This document shows, piece by piece, positions 1 to 9,721 of a stretch of 64,000 nucleotides of DNA (the stretch's first letter is position 1; each line of letters starts with the position of its first letter). This DNA comes from Lachancea mirantina (taxonomy: Eukaryota; Ascomycota; Saccharomycetes; Saccharomycetales; Saccharomycetaceae): NCBI GenBank assembly GCA_900074745.1, contig LT598468.1, positions 1,488,001-1,552,000 of the forward strand, given 5' to 3'. The notes below the pieces were generated by a model. That model searched no databases and was not told the DNA's origin. It was given only the letters and a program-made list of their open reading frames with translations. A program made the translations under genes and the position numbers.

Positions 1-2513
1 AGCTCAGTAGAGAGTGATCTAACCATAGTTTTTTGATCTATTTTCAACACATTTGTCAACATTTGAATGGAATATACGAAGGCTTCGATATCGTCAAGTG
101 ATGATATTTCCATTTTCCTGATAAAACTGCAAGCCAACAAATTCTCGAGTAGCAATTGAAACAGTCTGTTGACAGATCCCGAGGGTATGGTCGATGAAAC
201 CCATCTTGACACAATCAAATAGTTAGAGTTCTGTTCGTCACGCAATTCATCTAAAAGGATTTCTAATGGGCGGCGCAACAAAGAAACCTCGTTTTCCAAA
301 TGTGTCCACATAGCGTCGAGTGCAACGACCTTACTTCGCATGTTGTTTTCCTGTAAGAAGCAGTACACGAGGGCTCTTTCAATATAATCCCCACCTGCGC
401 TTCTCTTTAGCAACTTTAGGGAGTCCATAGCCTCCATTTGCGAGTTCGGATCTATCAAATAATCCCAAAGTGCAGTAGTTAGGCTCTTCGAAAGTTTGAT
501 AGACTCCAGCGTGGACAGCTTCGAGCTAAGATAGCACACATACAGCTTGATTAATCCAAAGACACCAACCGAGACCGCTGAATGCATAACGGAGATGTGA
601 TTTAAAATCGCAGCCTGAAGCTTCGAATAGACCCATTGGTCTTTACGTTTATCGCTCGGCAAACTTTCATCTTCACTCTGAGGAATTTTTGTTATTAATA
701 AACAGAAAACGTTAGCTATCTGGCCAACATGACAATTGCCATCGATTTGCTCAATGAGAAGCCTTTGAATGAGATGGATAGTCAGGAAAGTCATGTCTTC
801 CGTTGAAAATGGGGGCGAAAGTGCTCCAGTGCTATCCTCAGTTGTAGAAAGCGTCATATCGGAACTAGCTTTGTAATAATTCGAAATGCTTTTCAAAACC
901 CCTTCTTTATCAAGATCATCGTTTTCGTCGAGTTGTGAATGCTCTACTGGCAAGTATGCTCTGTCTGGAATCAAAGTTAATAAAGACATTAGAATTTCAT
1001 ACTCTCCGGGACTAACTTTAGAGCTCATTGAAGCTAAAAGAGATAGAAAAATAAGAGGGAGGTGCCTTACCAAGACTTCGTCTTCTGTAGCCACATTGAA
1101 ATTTCTTAGCACGTAAAGCAGAAGCTCGCTATCACGTTGTTGATAGATGGCATCGAAAAGCTTACCCCAGATAATGTTCGTCTCGACCGAATCGAAAAAA
1201 GAAGACGCAACCTTCAAAACACTGGCCGGCAGGTTCAGTCGCTTGGCTGCTCTCATCAACGGTATGAAGACCTGAGGGATGACATGGCAGGCAATCTCCC
1301 ACCTATCCATTAGTGACAGACAAATCTTGTATACGTCAGCTATGCCGCTAGGCTCATTCGATATCTCCTCAAGGCCACTGAACAGCGCGCCGAGACCATT
1401 TTCTGAAAAATAGGTTGTAGAGCCTTCCCTTGGCGAGGTCTGCGTAGCTGAAGCAGGTCCCAGTAACCAATTCCACACTCTTCTGCTTATGGACATTTCG
1501 CGGTTTAACATTGTCCTGCAACAAGCCATTATGAGCATCTTTCGGTCATTTTCCGGTATCAGAACTTGGATGAAAGGTGAGCTCAAGTGAATGCGTTGGG
1601 TCAAAATGTCCAATACACCTCTCTTCACCAAAACCTCGTTTTCTTCTGCTAAGCAGGAAACTAGGCATCTGACCAAGAGTCCAGGCTCAGGATGAACTAA
1701 ATCGCGGGCTGCCGGCAGTAAAAGCTCAAGTGCAGCCTCGCGTTTTTGTTTAACTTCATCTCTTCCGATACTGATTGACTTTGCGCGGTCACTTCCGGAT
1801 TCAATCACTTTTTCCAAAATTTTGTGAGGGACTGCATTCAAAGACGGTAGTTGTTTCGTAATCCATACCAGTCCACCAGCTCTTCTATCTTTGTTGGATA
1901 TCATTATCAGGAAGACAGCCTGCCAAAAGAGCAAATCGTCGGCCAAATTTTCTTTGAGAGCATCTATCAAATTGAAAGTTGCACCCTGGAACTCGCTGCT
2001 TTCGTCTTCGATGCCAGTGAAAAGACTTGCAAGCATTGGCTTGATCAAAATCCTCAAAGCCTGTGGTGACAGTTGAATGAGATACTGTTCATAAAGCTCA
2101 ATTAGGGGACCCTTGACCGATATGGACGCGTAGGACATAAGTCTAAAGATCCCAGGGGTCCAAATGTTGCATTCTCTGCTGATGGATTCAAGCCCAATTT
2201 TGTCAAAAATGTAGCTGTACACTTCAAGGGCCTTCAGATGGACACCTGACGGTAAGCTGGGCGACAGCGACGATGACAATTCTCTGCCAACTTGGTAAGG
2301 ATATGGAATATAGAATTTAACATTGCTGAATTGCGGTGACCAACTCTGCAAAGCTTTCAGTAATCTGCCCAAGTTGGCAATATAATCCGCCCATTCTGTG
2401 ACAGATTCAAAATGCTGTAGTGCCTTCTGTACGTGGCTGTGAAACTTCTTCTGTTTGGAATCCACTTGTCTGACGCTGAAATCAATTGAAATAGGCTTCA
2501 GCGGTACCGACAT
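1..2513 (-). CDS. DOP1: Dopey family protein Dop1, N-terminal part (cut by window edge)
   Basis: The minus-strand frame opens at the ATG complementary to 2511-2513 and stays open to the left edge, giving about 837 residues of a protein that is about 1,700 residues in S. cerevisiae. The N-terminus starts MSVPLKPISID and contains ESVTEWADYIANLGRLLKAL and SPSLPSGVHLKALEVYSYIF, both hallmarks of the Dopey N-terminal domain. Known role: Dop1 works with Mon2 and the flippase Neo1 in traffic between Golgi and endosomes. It is essential in S. cerevisiae (YDR141C). The C-terminal leucine-zipper-like region lies outside the window. A TCACGTGA element about 100 bp upstream is the best promoter signal. 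The identification is firm; the missing half cannot be judged. Confidence 0.93.
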   Translation of the reverse strand, partial: MSVPLKPISIDFSVRQVDSKQKKFHSHVQKALQHFESVTEWADYIANLGRLLKALQSWSPQFSNVKFYIPYPYQVGRELSSSLSPSLPSGVHLKALEVYSYIFDKIGLESISRECNIWTPGIFRLMSYASISVKGPLIELYEQYLIQLSPQALRILIKPMLASLFTGIEDESSEFQGATFNLIDALKENLADDLLFWQAVFLIMISNKDRRAGGLVWITKQLPSLNAVPHKILEKVIESGSDRAKSISIGRDEVKQKREAALELLLPAARDLVHPEPGLLVRCLVSCLAEENEVLVKRGVLDILTQRIHLSSPFIQVLIPENDRKMLIMACCRTMLNREMSISRRVWNWLLGPASATQTSPREGSTTYFSENGLGALFSGLEEISNEPSGIADVYKICLSLMDRWEIACHVIPQVFIPLMRAAKRLNLPASVLKVASSFFDSVETNIIWGKLFDAIYQQRDSELLLYVLRNFNVATEDEVLVRHLPLIFLSLLASMSSKVSPGEYEILMSLLTLIPDRAYLPVEHSQLDENDDLDKEGVLKSISNYYKASSDMTLSTTEDSTGALSPPFSTEDMTFLTIHLIQRLLIEQIDGNCHVGQIANVFCLLITKIPQSEDESLPSDKRKDQWVYSKLQAAILNHISVMHSAVSVGVFGLIKLYVCYLSSKLSTLESIKLSKSLTTALWDYLIDPNSQMEAMDSLKLLKRSAGGDYIERALVYCFLQENNMRSKVVALDAMWTHLENEVSLLRRPLEILLDELRDEQNSNYLIVSRWVSSTIPSGSVNRLFQLLLENLLACSFIRKMEISSLDDIEAFVYSIQMLTNVLKIDQKTMVRSLSTE

Positions 2514-2614
2514 ACCCAATAACCTGCTCTTTAACCTCCTTCTGAAGTAGCATGCTATTGAAACGGTTCTTTACTTTGTTCGACTAGTATATCGATTTGA
2601 GAAATGACTACTTA

Positions 2615-2622
2615 TCACGTGA
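2615..2622. promoter_or_regulatory. Cbf1-type E-box (TCACGTGA) upstream of DOP1
   Basis: A palindromic TCACGTGA lies about 100 bp upstream of the DOP1 ATG and about 90 bp past the TML25 stop. CACGTG is the core bound by Cbf1 and, for phosphate genes, Pho4. Occupancy is inferred from the motif only. Confidence 0.45.
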
Positions 2623-2670
2623 CTATAAAGTTCACCATCAACTCAGACGGGGGGATAACCGGACGAGAAC

Positions 2671-2701
2671 GACGAGAGCGATTGGCCCGCTGGCTCTCGT
2701 C
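2671..2701. repeat. Inverted repeat between TML25 stop and DOP1
   Basis: GACGAGAGC at 2671-2679 is the exact reverse complement of GCTCTCGTC at 2693-2701, with a 13-nt loop. It lies just past the TML25 stop (2714), so in the TML25 transcript it would form a 9-bp hairpin in the 3' UTR. A role in 3'-end formation is only a guess. Confidence 0.4.
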
Positions 2702-2713
2702 CTCTGTAACCAT

Positions 2714-3397
2714 TCAAGCAATTATCTTCTTGATAAACCTAATTGTGTCCAAGATCTCTTCGGGACACGAACTGTGAGCCAAGCCAGGATATTCATGAAA
2801 CTCGTAATTTTGTAGTCCACATGTGTTTGAATACAACCCACGAGCCTGTTTGCCCAGTGTAAGCGGAACGACGAGGTCTGCATCACCATGACCGTGGAAA
2901 ACTGGTGTCTGAAGGTTCAAACTATTCTGATCTTTGAGAAAATCAACGTTAGCGTTGGCGAAACCCGACAAAGCGACGATTCCACCAATTTTGACTGGAA
3001 GGACCAGGACCGTAGCCAACGCCAACGCTGCACCTTGCGAAAAACCCCCCACCACAATGTTTTTCGGATCAATTCCAAGGTCTATTTGTTCCTTGACAAA
3101 AGCTTTGACCTGATCCAGAGATTTCAGAAATCCGACAGTGTCCTGTTTCGCATGAAGATCGTTCCAGTCATAGAGATTGAACCAAGCGGGCATCGGGTAG
3201 TTGCCATTTGCCACGATATTCGTGATCGGAGCGTTTGGGAAAATAAACCTTGTCTGGCTAAATGCAGTGTCTCTTCTCAGCATTTCTGCAAAGAAGGACC
3301 ACCCTGCTCCACTGTCACCGAGACCATGTAAAAAGATGACGGCACTTTTGGCAGGCTGTTTAACGGGACCAACTCTCACCGCACTCAAGCCTGGCAT
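2714..3397 (-). CDS. TML25: Acyl-protein thioesterase (alpha/beta hydrolase)
   Basis: The protein has 227 residues from the ATG complementary to 3395-3397, the same length as S. cerevisiae YLR118C. The frame is open a little further upstream, but only to a TTG, so the ATG (MPGLSAVRVG) is the start. It has the oxyanion region FLHGLGDSGAGW (residues 22-33) and the nucleophile elbow GGFSQG with Ser120. The acid Asp174 is in GDADLVVP and His208 is in GLAHS, so the catalytic triad is complete. Known role of the family: removal of palmitate from cytosolic faces of membrane-associated proteins, including G-alpha. It lies between DOP1 and SRN2, as expected from interleaved YDR141/YLR118-119 order. 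Confidence 0.93.
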   Translation of the reverse strand: MPGLSAVRVGPVKQPAKSAVIFLHGLGDSGAGWSFFAEMLRRDTAFSQTRFIFPNAPITNIVANGNYPMPAWFNLYDWNDLHAKQDTVGFLKSLDQVKAFVKEQIDLGIDPKNIVVGGFSQGAALALATVLVLPVKIGGIVALSGFANANVDFLKDQNSLNLQTPVFHGHGDADLVVPLTLGKQARGLYSNTCGLQNYEFHEYPGLAHSSCPEEILDTIRFIKKIIA

Positions 3398-3545
3398 GTT
3401 GGTAATTGTCAATTCTGTCGCCCTTTAGTTAATGGATAAAGCTCAGAAACGGGTTGTCGAAGAATTCACTAATTAAGATAGGGTCGCGGTTTTAGATTAA
3501 GGTAAAGAAACTGAAGAAAACGAAGGACTAGTCTCTCGTTAAAGC

Positions 3546-4097
3546 ATGAACAGGCCGGAATTGCCTCCCAAGGGTTCTTTCAAGGAAGAGCAAACCAGTT
3601 CTTCTCGGAATCCTGTTTACGTCGAACTTCCTAAAGACATTCAACGCTTCCCCTCGTCAGCTACTGAAGAACTGATAAGTGAGAATAGGAAGCATCTTGA
3701 AAACTTTGTTCTCCGGTTTAATGATACTGAGGATTGCTCAGGTACGGTACGGCAGTGTAAACAAGATTTGGAGACAGTTTTAAAGGAATTCAAGGAACTC
3801 GGTCAAGAGCGACAGGAGCTTGAACTTGTCATGGGAAAAATGGCGACATCAAAAGAAGAGTATGTTACAAAAAGCCAGCAATTAGAAGATTTAATGGAGG
3901 CTCAGTTTGACATGCGAGCTCTTTTGAGGTCCTTTGAGGCCCAGCTCAGTGATATGAATAGTACAAGCCGATTTTCAGAGCAGAAACGATGCGACGATAT
4001 CGATGCATTTCTAGAGGGCTATCTTAAATCCCGGACCAAGTACCATCTATCTCGATTGAAAGTAGATACCTGGAAGGCCGGGTACGTATCAAAATGA
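3546..4097 (+). CDS. SRN2: ESCRT-I subunit Vps37/Srn2
   Basis: The 183-residue protein starts MNRPELPPKG at the first ATG. It is largely helical and predicted coiled coil, with LETVLKEFKELGQERQELE (about 79-97) followed by a second helical hairpin and the C-terminal stretch CDDIDAFLEGYLKSRTKYHL. This is the Mod(r) layout of Vps37 proteins. Vps37 bridges Vps23 and Vps28 in ESCRT-I, which sorts ubiquitinated cargo into multivesicular bodies. S. cerevisiae Srn2 (YLR119W) is slightly longer at 213 residues. The gene converges with PEX7, with only about 55 bp between the two stops. Identification rests on the C-terminal similarity plus the neighbour TML25 (YLR118C). Confidence 0.88.
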   Translation: MNRPELPPKGSFKEEQTSSSRNPVYVELPKDIQRFPSSATEELISENRKHLENFVLRFNDTEDCSGTVRQCKQDLETVLKEFKELGQERQELELVMGKMATSKEEYVTKSQQLEDLMEAQFDMRALLRSFEAQLSDMNSTSRFSEQKRCDDIDAFLEGYLKSRTKYHLSRLKVDTWKAGYVSK

Positions 4098-4152
4098 ATG
4101 TATGCTTTAGTTATGTAATATTCAATCATTATATTTTCGCTGCTTATTTGTC

Positions 4153-5256
4153 TCACATCTCGTAAGCGTTCCAAATGCAAACGTTACCGTCCCAAGCCGT
4201 TGTGGCAACGTATCCAGGTGCGCCCCATAAACTCCAGTCAGCGCCAAACACAAACTCCGTATGGTATTGGAATATCTTTCTGCATCCATTTCTAGGATCA
4301 ACACTATTGGTCTTTCCTGTGGGTCGGCCACCGTTATCACTCAAATCTTGCCAAACTCGGCAGGTCATATCATAGGAGGTAGAAAGTAACATGTTAGAAT
4401 GATGTGGAGACCAACTCACTTTTCTAATGGCCAACTGGTGTCCGCAAATTTCATTGATACTCATAGGCTGTCTAGCGTTGGCACTGACTTTCCTCACCAT
4501 TCTCAAATCCCACACTTTGATCATATTATCTACGCCGCCTGTGCAAACAATGTGGGGCCTATATTTATTGAAATCACACGTCAAAGTTTCCATTCCATTA
4601 TGGGCCATGAAGTTATACTGATTACCTTGTGCAGGTTGTCTGAGATCGAACACGGTAACGTAAGAATTACCAGCGCAGCTCATCACTACATTAGGATCGT
4701 GAGGTGAGAAAAGCGCCTGATAAATGCACTGTTTGTTCTTCGATAGCGAAGAATGCTGCTGTTGATTTGACATGGGAACATCTGTATGACGGGCCACAGA
4801 GTATTGCGTACCTGTAGGCCTAGGGATTAGCGTTGTGAGACTTTGAGCTCTTGAGGGTGACCAAATTTTGACAGACCCATCCCAAGAGCTACTGACGAAT
4901 GTCTGCTTATTTATCAAGTTCCAATTGCAGCTAAAGACCTCCTTTTCGTGTTCTTTAAAGATCGCAATCGGGAGATCTTTCAGTTTGATATCGAAGAGCC
5001 GCAGAGATCCGTCCCCCTGTGCTGCCAAAACTTGATTCTCATGTAGTTCATTCCAAGCCACGTCAAAAAGCCCGTCTTGTGTTAGAAAAACATTAGACTC
5101 TTGAATCTCACCGGTCTTCCCAATATCCAGTATGTATAGTTTTCCATTCCCTATTAATCCAAAGTTCGACCCGGTAGCGACAGCCAATTTGCTATCGTAA
5201 AATGGCGAATACTGAACGCCATATCCACTGTGGCCCTTCATATGATAGCGCAACAT
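4153..5256 (-). CDS. PEX7: Peroxisomal PTS2 import receptor Pex7 (WD40)
   Basis: The 367-residue protein starts MLRYHMKGHSGYGVQYSPF, a start almost identical to S. cerevisiae Pex7. It has six to seven WD40 repeats with typical WD-type endings, such as DGSVKIWSP, DNMIKVWDLR, MTCRVWQDL and GNVCIWNAYEM. Pex7 binds the nonapeptide PTS2 signal of cargo such as thiolase in the cytosol and carries it to the peroxisomal docking complex with Pex18/Pex21-type co-receptors. Length fits the family (375 in S. cerevisiae). The gene is YDR142C in the S. cerevisiae map, directly after DOP1 (YDR141C), which fits the interleaved order here. No oddities seen. Confidence 0.96.
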   Translation of the reverse strand: MLRYHMKGHSGYGVQYSPFYDSKLAVATGSNFGLIGNGKLYILDIGKTGEIQESNVFLTQDGLFDVAWNELHENQVLAAQGDGSLRLFDIKLKDLPIAIFKEHEKEVFSCNWNLINKQTFVSSSWDGSVKIWSPSRAQSLTTLIPRPTGTQYSVARHTDVPMSNQQQHSSLSKNKQCIYQALFSPHDPNVVMSCAGNSYVTVFDLRQPAQGNQYNFMAHNGMETLTCDFNKYRPHIVCTGGVDNMIKVWDLRMVRKVSANARQPMSINEICGHQLAIRKVSWSPHHSNMLLSTSYDMTCRVWQDLSDNGGRPTGKTNSVDPRNGCRKIFQYHTEFVFGADWSLWGAPGYVATTAWDGNVCIWNAYEM

Positions 5257-5551
5257 GACTTGTGAGGATTAATAGGGTCTATCCAAGGTTCATTCAAGAC
5301 GTTGTTATCAATTATATGTTCAGTTGACTCATGATTAGACTGTTTATATTTAGTCCACATTCTGCAACTTTAAGTTCTTCCAGTTAAGAAACAAAACATA
5401 ACCAAGCAGAGTAATGATTGAGAGACCAGACAATAATATGGGATTAGCAGCAACAAATTAAACTGACTGGAAAACTATTAAACACTATTGAAATACTATT
5501 GAAATACCATCTAGATCGCCATTATAAAGTATTAATAATGGCTCTAATGCG

Positions 5552-7293
5552 TTAGGCGCCTTGCCGATCCTGATGAGTTTCTGGACTACTGCCTGAAAAA
5601 TCGTCTGGATGTTCACGTTCAGGTCGTGACGAATCCTGCTGTGAGTTCAGATCTCCGCGAGCTGAATTTAGCTGAGGCATGTCAGCTGGCGTTGGCATCT
5701 CGCGATTGAATTGTAGAGTAGAAACACCACCTGGGTTCCTGTAGCTCGCAACGCCTGTGTTGAATATTTCAGAAGCTCCATCCGCAGAAGCATGCGGCTG
5801 CTGATTAGGAGACGTGTAGGTGTTCCTCAAATTACGCGCAAATCTGAAAAGATTGTTGAAAATTTGGCTTCGATGAGTTCGGTTTTCTGGCTGCTCCCCG
5901 AAGTTTTGCCTAGGCTCTTGGGTATCGTTAGAGTTCGTAGGTGCGGTTGGAAACGCAGACTGGGGTCTGTGTGCGTTAGACAATCCGAAGAGATGCTCGA
6001 GAATGTTGAAAAGTCTATCATTTTCCTGTCCACCGGTTGGCTGCCGCTGAATTTCAGCACTTGGCTCATTCGCTCCGGGCTCAGCATTTGAGCCCGCTAC
6101 GTCATCCTGAGACAGATTGAGACTCTCTCGCTGAGCACGATGCAAATTCACAAATGTGATGGGTACCAAACCGAAACCGTGTCTTCTAAATACAGGTCTC
6201 GCGGGAGGTTCATTTTGGTCTCCTGTAGTATTCGGCGTGGGAACCGCAGCATGTTCTGGCCGACTGGGATTATCGTTATTCAGAGGTGAGTCCCTTCCGA
6301 ATAGAAAGTTATTGTTTGCGGCTCCCAAGCCGCCCGAGGCGCCAATTCTGTCGAAAGATATGCCTGTCTCCGCATCCTCTTCACCAACGTCTCTATTGAG
6401 GCCCTCCTGACCAACGATAGGCGATCTGCAAATGGGACAGCTATTGTGTTCTTTGGTCCACTGTCTGATGCAGTCTCTACCGAAAATATGTCCACACGAG
6501 AGTTGCAACGGAGAATGCTTATATTCAGGGGCAGTGGTCAACTTTTTAGCCTCTCTTGCAATGTGATTGGTATCTTGATTGTCGGCGGACGTGGTGTCGA
6601 TGGGACGCTGTTCTGATGACATTGTTTCTATACTTTCTTGTGCGGGTTCTGATCTTGATCTCTTGACCGTCAAACCTGCCTCTTCGTCTTCCTCTCGGGC
6701 ACGCTTCATGACCCCTTCGTCATCATCGTCGTTCTCGACTTTGTCCTCGCTACTGCTCATCTCTTCCTCAAAACTGTCATAACATATGCTGCAAACTTCG
6801 TCTTTCATTTGGCTCGCCTTCAATACGGGTAGCGCGTCAAACGCTTCCTTCGAGATCCCCCGCATCCTGCCTAATCGTCTCGTCAACCGGTTCATTGCCA
6901 CCTCCGCGGCCAACGCGATCACCTCATCAAACCTTTCTCGAGTCGTAGTTTCTGGAACGTCGGTAAAATTCAAAACGAAAACCCCGTCAGCCGCACCACC
7001 ACCTAGTCTTTGCTGGTTCGTTGCACCACCATCACCGGCTGATTCAGCGGCACCGTTTTCACGAGACCCTCCAACGGCAAGCCCATTCACAAGTGCATAT
7101 TGAATTGCAACAGTAATGTTTCTCGTCGATCGGTTCTGGTCTGGACCCCTCGATTCGGGTCCTTCGTTACTTGCTGATAAATTGCCATCACCGCCAGCAC
7201 TGGGGCCGAAATCGTTAATATAAAATTCTCAAATAATCGTAAAAACCACAAAAGAAATGGCTAACACGCCAAAACATACTTCAACGGCGACAT
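5552..7293 (-). CDS. SAN1: Nuclear quality-control ubiquitin ligase San1 (RING), spliced
   Basis: CDS is complement(join(5552..7199,7280..7293)), 553 residues. The frame in exon 2 continues upstream of a GTG near 7090 through RNITVAIQYALVNG, matching the San1 segment RNITVSIQY, but reaches a stop without any ATG. An ATG at 7293-7291 followed by 11 more coding bases and a perfect GTATGT donor fixes this: exon 1 encodes MSPL plus two bases and joins in frame at a CAG acceptor. The RING lies at about residues 141-263: CSIC, then a long acidic insert, CGHIFGRDC and CPIC. The insert splits the RING in S. cerevisiae San1 too. The remainder is low-complexity and probably disordered, the property San1 uses to bind misfolded nuclear proteins for degradation. 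Confidence 0.92.
7200..7279 (-). other. SAN1: SAN1 5' intron (80 nt, phase 2)
   Basis: On the minus strand the intron starts GTATGT (7279-7274). It has a TATTAAC branch-like element and ends CCCCAG at 7200; this CAG is the first AG after the branch point, about 15 nt away. Exon 1 ends in AA and exon 2 starts with T, completing an Asn codon in frame with the conserved San1 N-terminus. The donor is the yeast consensus; the branch site departs from TACTAAC at one base. Confidence 0.85.
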
Positions 7294-7425
7294 ATGTGAC
7301 TTCTTTACTGTTCAAAGAGGTCTTCCCGTTTGCGCTTGAGTGCCAAAACATAAAACCTAACGAACAGCTTTCCTAATTTCTGAAAACCAAGAACTCTTGA
7401 AAAATGAAAGCCCAATGAACGACTT

Positions 7426-7435
7426 TTCACGTGAA
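7426..7435. promoter_or_regulatory. E-box palindrome TTCACGTGAA upstream of SAN1
   Basis: A 10-bp palindrome with a CACGTG core lies about 135 bp upstream of the proposed SAN1 ATG (7293). It would have lain further from the old, unspliced start. Cbf1 is the likely binder by motif. Confidence 0.4.
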
Positions 7436-7555
7436 GGGAGAAAAGGTGAGAAGAAAGAGTCGGAATAGAATGAATAGTGCATTACGTAGTAATTAGCGAG
7501 GGAATATGCTGAGAGAACTGATTATGGATTGCAATCTAACTTTTGTTGTATAATT

Positions 7556-9211
7556 TCAAAGTGCAAATGAAACGGCGAACGACATGATTGTAGATAATAG
7601 TACAACCTTCACAGTGATGCCTGAAGGAGCAAAGGCCGCGGCCGCATTCTTTTTAGGCGTTGAAGTGGTGGTGGATGATGGTGAGGAGCCACTGGAACCA
7701 CTGGTGGACCTGGAATTGGTGGAACCACTTCCGGAAGTTTGAGGGGAGCTGCTGTTCGAAGTGATGGTGAAGATGTTTCCGCCCGTCGAGATGGAGCTGT
7801 ATGTTGACCAAGAACTGGAGTAGCCTGGAGCACGTTGAGCACTTGGAACGGAACCAGATATCACTTCAATTTTCTCACTTCCGCCGTTATAGTTAGCCTG
7901 CGCCATGGATACCTCTAAGTTGTCAAGATCGTAAACCACGTACGCAGATGTCAAAAATTCGTCACCCAAGATGATTCCGTTTCCGGATTGCGGCAGAATT
8001 CCTAAGACGCATATGTCGCTTTGGGAGCCAATGACGTAGTTTTCAAGAGGCGAGCTGATTTGGAAGCCACCGAAATCGAAGACAAGAGCAGAGTCATTAT
8101 CCAAAGCGCTACAGGATGCCACGTAGTAGCCCAATCTACTCGAGTAGACGGCTCCTAGCTTTTTCGCAATTGCATTCGTTAAAGAGACCGGGAAATAGGC
8201 CAATGTTGTGCCCGAGTCGAGCAGAGCAGGTATCTTGGTGGTCGTGAAAGTCGATTCTGTGCCATTTGCAGAGATTCCCAATCCCTGAAGCGTGACCTCG
8301 AATTGAATTGGCTTGGTGGCTCCCAGGTATCCGTAAGTGTTAACCAGCGGAACAGTGTAAAGCGTGCCGTTGTATTTACTGTGGTCCACTGCACCGAAGA
8401 GAACAGAGCCGCTCTTGGCGTCTAGAGAGTCCAAGAATAAAGAGTACGCATTTTGCTTAATAGCACCGCTGTTTTTCAGAGCCAACGGAAAATTGTCATA
8501 CTGCTTGGACGTGCTAGAGCTACCAGTGCTAGTAGATTCCAAACCTGCCAATCCAATGCCAAGGACACCCACAGTAGAGTTAGTTTCGTTTGCTACCGCC
8601 AGCGACATGTTTTCGACTTTGATGTTGCCAACGGTGATCGTTTCCGTGCCCCAAGTACCGAGCGCGAACGACCCGTCCCCGTAGCTGATCTCGAAGACGG
8701 TGTTGTTCGACTTGAACGACGACGAAGAGCTCGTCGCATAAGTACCGTAAACTGAACACGTCATGGTGGCCTGAGAGCTGTCGACGCTGGTCGGATACGC
8801 CACCGAGCTTTCGACTATAGTTCCACCGGCGGATTGAGCTTTGCCTACGACAGCACGCTTGCTGCCCCCGGACGACTGACAGTATGGATTGTTGTTGCCC
8901 ATAACCCACAAATCTGACGAACCCGTATCCACCAACACTGTCACATTCTGTCCCGGAGTCCCCAACTCTATATCTGCAGAATAAAACGATTGTTGGTTTT
9001 CGATCACAATTTCTTCATATCCGTCGCCTCTTTTCATCAGACGAGCCAGGGGACGAGCATACGGCGTCGCATCCTCATAACTATCGCCCCTGAGTTTATC
9101 AAACCCTAGTTTCACATAGTGGGCCCCGGCCTCTTTCACTTCATCACCTTCGGCGAAACTTTGAGTGAAAAGAGCGCCGGCTAACACGGCCGTAGTGGTA
9201 AAAAGTCTCAT
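7556..9211 (-). CDS. YPS1: Yapsin, GPI-anchored aspartyl protease
   Basis: This 551-residue secreted aspartic protease has a signal peptide at residues 1-20. A short propeptide ends at the dibasic Lys60-Arg61. The two active-site motifs are DTGSSDLW (Asp95) and LDSGTTLAY (Asp332). An inserted loop after the first motif carries another Lys-Arg (118-119), like the processing loop of Yps1. A Ser/Thr-rich stalk of about 60 residues leads to a hydrophobic C-terminal tail, as expected for GPI attachment. Yapsins cleave after basic residues and maintain the cell wall. S. cerevisiae has YPS1 (YLR120C) and its WGD twin MKC7 (YDR144C), both neighbours of this block; this is their single pre-duplication counterpart. 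Confidence 0.92.
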   Translation of the reverse strand: MRLFTTTAVLAGALFTQSFAEGDEVKEAGAHYVKLGFDKLRGDSYEDATPYARPLARLMKRGDGYEEIVIENQQSFYSADIELGTPGQNVTVLVDTGSSDLWVMGNNNPYCQSSGGSKRAVVGKAQSAGGTIVESSVAYPTSVDSSQATMTCSVYGTYATSSSSSFKSNNTVFEISYGDGSFALGTWGTETITVGNIKVENMSLAVANETNSTVGVLGIGLAGLESTSTGSSSTSKQYDNFPLALKNSGAIKQNAYSLFLDSLDAKSGSVLFGAVDHSKYNGTLYTVPLVNTYGYLGATKPIQFEVTLQGLGISANGTESTFTTTKIPALLDSGTTLAYFPVSLTNAIAKKLGAVYSSRLGYYVASCSALDNDSALVFDFGGFQISSPLENYVIGSQSDICVLGILPQSGNGIILGDEFLTSAYVVYDLDNLEVSMAQANYNGGSEKIEVISGSVPSAQRAPGYSSSWSTYSSISTGGNIFTITSNSSSPQTSGSGSTNSRSTSGSSGSSPSSTTTSTPKKNAAAAFAPSGITVKVVLLSTIMSFAVSFAL

Positions 9212-9721
9212 TCTACTTCTCCAAAAAGTAGCAGTGAAAGATTAAGAGTTGTTTAGCTCCGACTGCCTACAACTCTGTCGAGGAAGTCTAATTGACAGAC
9301 GGGCGTAAATTTGTCTCGTTGCCACCGGAACTTCAAAAGCGTTCCTGTTCTTATAGGGGCTGCTTCAGCCACGTAATATTTTTCATCTTAATTTTTTATT
9401 TTTAGTCGCGAAAATCAAAGCCCCTGTCATTTTCGCCTAAAGCAGCTCTAAACCCGATGAGAATTTAAGGTGTTCGGACTTAAAATTGGATCAAAAATGT
9501 GTCCTAGTTTTGTCCAATTTGATCCTCCATAATTGCCAAATCGTCAATTATTCATTATTGTCTAAACTCCGGAGAAATCAAAACTTCGACTTCATCTGGT
9601 TTTTCTCTATCCAAAACTTGGTAATTTTTGCAAAGATGACCTCTAAGAAAAAAAAGTGAAAAACGTGCTTTTTTTTGCACCGGAACGGTCGACTTGGCAT
9701 GTTCGAATTGCTTTCCGTTCG
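9212..9721. other. Intergenic region between YPS1 promoter and the YLR126C-type gene
   Basis: No convincing gene. It holds the YPS1 upstream region, with stress-element-like AGGGG at 9355-9359 and CCCCT at 9421-9425, a T-rich stretch near 9395-9410, and an 8-bp inverted repeat GGATCAAA/TTTGATCC (9488-9495 and 9518-9525). In S. cerevisiae YLR121-YLR125 (including YPS3) lie in this interval; none is present here. Confidence 0.5.

Noticed and set aside
2888-3331. 147-codon plus-strand ORF opposite TML25
   Set aside because: Antisense shadow of the thioesterase gene; no family similarity.
5342-5352. ARS-consensus-like GTTTATATTTA between PEX7 and SAN1
   Set aside because: One mismatch to the S. 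cerevisiae consensus, and origin motifs differ in non-Saccharomyces yeasts, so it carries little weight.
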